Shown piece by piece: positions 7,650 to 9,860 of a stretch of 9,860 bases of DNA (positions are counted from its first letter, which is position 1; every line of letters starts with the position of its first letter). Source of the DNA: an uncultured Rhodoferax sp. (GTDB lineage Bacteria > Pseudomonadota > Gammaproteobacteria > Burkholderiales > Burkholderiaceae_C); assembly GCA_936943465.1 (NCBI GenBank), contig CAKZJN010000531.1, positions 1 to 9,860 of the forward strand. The letters run 5' to 3'. The notes under the pieces were generated by a model, which saw nothing but the letters and a program-made list of their open reading frames with translations, had not been told where the DNA came from and did not search any database. The translations under genes were made by a program, and so were the position numbers.

Positions 7650-8588
7650 CTACTGTTGTTGCTGTTGCTGCTGCGCCAGACCGAACAACTCGGTTTGGGT
7701 GGGCGGCTGGCAGCCGGCCCGGGTGCAGTTGATGGCCGCCGCCCGCATGGCGTTTTTGAGGGTGGATTGCACCCGCTCGGCCGCGCCCTGTGCGTCCAGC
7801 GTCCAGTCGGCCAGGCAGTTGCCCCAGAAGGTGTCGCCAGCGCCCACGGTGTCAATGACGCGCACCACCGGAGCCGTATCTTCCGCCGTGGCGCCGTCCA
7901 CGCTCAACCACGCCCCGTCACCACCAAAGGTGAGCGCAATGCGGGTGGCGCCCTGGGCGGCAAACGCCTGCGCCATTTCCGGCGCGGTGGCCTTGCTGGC
8001 ATTGGCAAATCCGAGCAGATGCAGGTCTTCATCGCTGGCCTTGATCCAGTCGGCCAAAGCAGCCACTTGCCTCACCGCAGCCACATAGGCGTTCAGGTCG
8101 GCGGCCAGTTTGGGGCGCAGGTTCACATCCACGCTGATGACCCAGCCCTGCGCCTTGGCGCCTTGCAATACCGCCAGCACTTTGTCGTGTTCCGGGGGCA
8201 CCAGCATCAGCGAGCCGGTGTGCAGCACGCCGGGCGCTACCGAACCGAGCGCCTGCAGCACCTCGTCCACGCGGTAGTCGCGGTCGGCAATGCCTTCGCG
8301 GTAAAAACCGTAGCTGGGCTGGCCGTCCTTCACCTGCACCACGGCCAGCGAGGTCGGCAGGCGACTCGTGCCGAGCACGGTCTGCACCTTGTCCTTGGCC
8401 AACTGCGCCTGCATCTGGTCACCAAACTGGTCCTGGGAAAAGCGGTTGATGAACGCCACGGTGCCGCCGCGCAGGGCGGCGGCGCGCGCCATATTGAAAG
8501 GACTTCCACCCACATGGGGTTGAAGCCGGCCGTCGGCGGTGGCGACGCAGTCCATCAGGGCTTCACCGAGTACGTATATGGATGTCAT
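7650..8588 (-). CDS. PfkB-family carbohydrate kinase, probable fructokinase
   Basis: This 312-residue ribokinase-fold enzyme transfers phosphate from ATP to a sugar hydroxyl. The first PfkB signature appears as VGGSPFNMARAAALRGG (26-42), with Gly27-Gly28 and Asn32 at the sugar site. The second is DTVGAGDTFWG (246-256), in which Asp252 is the expected catalytic base and GAG forms the anion hole. DVNLRP (154-159), ASDEDL (184-189) and a C-terminal NCTRAGCQPPT (287-297) are typical of bacterial fructokinases, so fructose is the likeliest substrate, giving fructose-6-phosphate; this is an inference. The protein ends in seven consecutive glutamines right before the stop, an unusual tail not needed for the fold. 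It is the first gene of an apparent operon with the IorAB-type subunits and is divergent from an FSA-type aldolase. No good ribosome site is seen before ATG 8588. Confidence 0.9.
   Translation of the reverse strand: MTSIYVLGEALMDCVATADGRLQPHVGGSPFNMARAAALRGGTVAFINRFSQDQFGDQMQAQLAKDKVQTVLGTSRLPTSLAVVQVKDGQPSYGFYREGIADRDYRVDEVLQALGSVAPGVLHTGSLMLVPPEHDKVLAVLQGAKAQGWVISVDVNLRPKLAADLNAYVAAVRQVAALADWIKASDEDLHLLGFANASKATAPEMAQAFAAQGATRIALTFGGDGAWLSVDGATAEDTAPVVRVIDTVGAGDTFWGNCLADWTLDAQGAAERVQSTLKNAMRAAAINCTRAGCQPPTQTELFGLAQQQQQQQ
7653..7673 (-). repeat. CAG/CAA glutamine-codon tract at the kinase C-terminus
   Basis: Seven in-frame glutamine codons (CAG CAG CAA CAG CAA CAA CAG) directly precede the TAG stop of the sugar kinase. 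The mixture of CAG and CAA makes it an imperfect triplet repeat. It lies 12 bases before the start of the Fe-S subunit gene, so length changes would alter only the kinase tail and leave the next gene intact. Confidence 0.9.
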
Positions 8589-8713
8589 GTTTGCAGTGCC
8601 GAATGGCAGAAGTTAGTGTGGTTTACCGCCACTTGGGGCTATTCAGGGCCCCAGGGCGTCCAGACAATTTTGCCACTACATTCCTAATCCCTGCTTTTCG
8701 CAAAAGGACAACC
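8589..8713. promoter_or_regulatory. Divergent control region between sugar kinase and FSA-type aldolase
   Basis: This 125-base gap should contain promoters for both outward-facing genes. It holds an exact inverted repeat, TGGGGC (8634-8639) and GCCCCA (8648-8653), around an 8-base spacer, and next to it GTGG...CCAC within GTGGTTTACCGCCAC. These could be an operator or a hairpin. I see no consensus sigma-70 pair that I would defend in either direction. Confidence 0.4.
8702..8708 (+). promoter_or_regulatory. Ribosome binding site that fixes a TTG start
   Basis: AAAAGGA lies five bases before TTG 8714-8716, the first codon of the FSA-type aldolase. The frame is open upstream to an ATG at 8582, but that would add 44 residues unlike the family and overlap the divergent kinase start. 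The site, the spacing and the family-typical N-terminus all favour TTG. Confidence 0.75.
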
Positions 8714-9394
8714 TTGAAAGTATTTCTGGACTCCGCTGTCGCTTCTGCCTGGGCCTTGCCGGCCGGTTGCCCGCCGGTGCAGGGCGTCACAACCAACCCG
8801 ACGCTGGTGCGCCAGGCCGGACTGCCGGTCACCCTGGACAGCTACACCGGTTTGATTCAGGCAGTGGCCGATGCCGGGCTTGCCGAACTGATGCTGCAGT
8901 TGCCCCGCCCCCAAGCCGACGAGGCCTTGCGCTGGCTCGAACCCCTGCAAAAAACCGCTGCCGATGTCGGGGTCACGCTGACCATCAAACTTCCCTGCCA
9001 TGCCGACTGGCTGGGCTGCATTCGCGCGGTGCAGTCGCAGAAACAGGCGATCCTGCTCACCGGCCTGTCGAACCCGGTGCAACTGCTTTGGGCCCAGTCG
9101 CTGGGGGTGCAGTATGTGGCGCCTTACATCGGGCGCCTGGCCACCGACGGCCGCGACGTCTGGCCCCTGATGCAAGCCTGCGTCGCGGTGCAGTCCAACG
9201 GCCCAGCCTTGCTTGCAGCCAGCATCAAGTCCCACGATGTACTGGCCCGCCTGATGGCCTGTGGCGCCGCTGCGGTGACCCTGCCGCCGGCGAGCTGGGC
9301 GGCATGGTCTTCTGATGCGCTCACGGAAGCCGCCATCACCCAGTTTGAAAAAGATGTCGAGGCAAGTCAGGCCCTCAAAACCACGGGCGTCTGA
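8714..9394 (+). CDS. Transaldolase-family fructose-6-phosphate aldolase (FSA-like)
   Basis: From TTG 8714 this is a 226-residue class I aldolase, close to the roughly 220 residues of E. coli FsaA and much shorter than classical transaldolase B. The active-site set recalled from FsaA is fully matched: Asp6 (KVFLDSA), Thr26 and Asn28 (GVTTNPTL), Gln62 (where FsaA has Gln59), Schiff-base Lys92 in TIKLP (FsaA Lys85), Thr116, Ala136 and Tyr138 in VAPYIGR (FsaA Ala129 and Tyr131), and Ser170 in LLAASIKS (FsaA Ser166). Gln62 and Tyr138 are the residues that favour direct aldol cleavage of fructose-6-phosphate to dihydroxyacetone plus glyceraldehyde-3-phosphate over transaldolase transfer. The C-terminal ITQFEKDVEAS also matches the family. 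The gene faces away from a probable fructokinase. Sequence outside the active site is quite divergent (for example LTGLSNPVQ where FsaA has GTAVYGAAQ), so another donor such as a different sugar phosphate or hydroxyketone remains possible. Confidence 0.87.
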   Translation: MKVFLDSAVASAWALPAGCPPVQGVTTNPTLVRQAGLPVTLDSYTGLIQAVADAGLAELMLQLPRPQADEALRWLEPLQKTAADVGVTLTIKLPCHADWLGCIRAVQSQKQAILLTGLSNPVQLLWAQSLGVQYVAPYIGRLATDGRDVWPLMQACVAVQSNGPALLAASIKSHDVLARLMACGAAAVTLPPASWAAWSSDALTEAAITQFEKDVEASQALKTTGV

Positions 9395-9421
9395 CGGACA
9401 CGGCGAGTCGGGCCGCGCCCC

Positions 9422-9790
9422 TCAGACCGCCTCCGCCGCGCCGGGCGCAAAGCAGCTCAGATCCTCCACCATCACGTGTGCGGCAATCAGGTCCTGCATC
9501 AGAAACTGCAGCAGGTCCCCAATGGGAAGCCGCGCGTTGCGATAGTGGTTGACCAGAAAAACAGCGCGCTCCATCAGCTTGCCATGTGCCGCCGCGTGAC
9601 CTGGTAAACCCTCAAAACCGGCCGCGCCCAGCAAACGCTCTTCCGCCTCAAAGTGGTCCGCCACATTGCGGATCAGGTTGTCCATCTGCGCTGCCACTTC
9701 GACCGCTTGAAGCCCGTTCGCCACCGAGGCGACCACCGCCTTTACCGATGCCGGTTGCACCATCGGCCAGACATGGGACACCACCGGCAT
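9422..9790 (-). pseudogene. 5'-truncated hemerythrin-domain remnant
   Basis: The minus-strand frame read from ATG 9790 gives 122 residues. From about residue 29 onward it is a bacterial hemerythrin four-helix bundle: His46 and Glu50 (HFEAE), His65 and His69 (HAAAH), and His105 and Asp110 (HVMVED), six of the seven usual di-iron ligands. The first-helix His, expected about 29 residues before His46, is absent. The first 20-odd residues are instead the antisense of a polyamine-binding-protein coding sequence on the plus strand. An in-frame TAG at 9824-9826 closes the frame and no longer N-terminus exists. In Comamonadaceae this style of C-terminal hemerythrin is often the tail of a GGDEF diguanylate cyclase, so a large part may be lost; that is from memory. 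It converges on the aldolase gene, leaving 27 bases. Oxygen binding or iron function would likely be impaired. Confidence 0.7.
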
Positions 9791-9860
9791 CAAGCTGAAC
9801 AGCGATGTTGATGCAAAATGGCGCTATGCCGCGCCGAAAGAGGGCGCGCTGGCATGGATG
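9711..9860 (+). pseudogene. 5'-truncated PotD/PotF-type polyamine-binding protein fragment (runs off window)
   Basis: A plus-strand frame of 50 codons is open from just after TGA 9708-9710 to the window end. It reads AFTDAGCTIGQTWDTTGIK, then LNSDVDAKWRYAAP, then KEGALAWM. This matches the region of spermidine/putrescine ABC-transporter periplasmic binding proteins where E. coli PotD has LGMVWNGSAF...VVWPKEGGIFWMD, with the diagnostic PKEG...WM. In a full protein this region lies well past the middle, so roughly 200 N-terminal residues, the signal peptide and the start codon are missing, and no ATG precedes the match. The fragment overlaps the antisense head of the hemerythrin remnant. Its 3' part lies outside the window, so whether the gene is otherwise intact downstream cannot be judged. 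Confidence 0.68.

Noticed and set aside
7650..7676. CRISPR-like or mobile repeat
   Set aside because: It is a short in-frame triplet tract inside a coding gene, with no spacers and no second copy seen.
7656..8687. 343-codon plus-strand open frame
   Set aside because: It is antisense to the PfkB kinase, whose two signatures are clear; the translation shows no family motif.
8582..8713. Upstream ATG start for the FSA-type aldolase
   Set aside because: It adds 44 residues unlike the family and overlaps the divergent kinase start; TTG 8714 has a good ribosome site and the family N-terminus.
9586..9798. 70-codon plus-strand frame
   Set aside because: It is opposite the hemerythrin remnant, Pro/Arg-rich, and in a different frame from the PotD-like match.

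Overview
The window looks like a chromosomal stretch from a betaproteobacterium of the order Burkholderiales, most likely Comamonadaceae-like. The grounds are high GC content, protein sequences that read like that group, long spurious ORFs opposite real genes, and short intergenic gaps. This placement is an inference from sequence style, not from a search. No tRNA, rRNA, CRISPR array, insertion sequence or phage gene was recognised.

Left part (1-1823, minus strand): the 5' portion of a small secreted protein of unknown function, whose C-terminus lies outside the window, followed upstream by a complete Bcr/CflA-type 12-helix drug-efflux transporter. A 120-base divergent gap separates the transporter from the rightward genes.

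Middle (1944-4896, plus strand): a long-chain acyl-CoA synthetase-type AMP-forming ligase. A short gap then leads to a two-domain signalling protein that joins an N-terminal cyclic-nucleotide-binding domain to a catalytically complete EAL (cyclic-di-GMP phosphodiesterase) domain.

Right-middle (4916-8588, minus strand): an apparent three-gene operon read right to left. It holds a PfkB-family sugar kinase (probable fructokinase) ending in seven glutamines, then an 8-base gap, a [2Fe-2S] small subunit, and a 4-base ATGA overlap into the Tat-exported molybdopterin large subunit of an isoquinoline 1-oxidoreductase (IorAB)-type hydroxylase. Divergent from this operon, across 125 bases, is a fructose-6-phosphate aldolase (FSA)-type transaldolase gene starting at TTG (8714-9394). 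Together the kinase and aldolase could turn fructose into dihydroxyacetone and glyceraldehyde-3-phosphate. That is a hypothesis.

Right edge (9422-9860): two broken genes abut. On the minus strand is the C-terminal part of a hemerythrin domain that lacks its first iron-ligand helix. On the plus strand is an internal piece of a PotD/PotF-type polyamine-binding protein that lacks its N-terminus. Their 5' ends meet at about 9706-9740, so the first 20-odd codons of the hemerythrin ORF are antisense of the transporter gene. This is either a deletion scar or a chimeric join, and it is the most unusual structure in the window. No complete, clearly new biological system was found. The better candidates for follow-up are this junction, the cNMP-to-c-di-GMP protein and the fructokinase/FSA pair.
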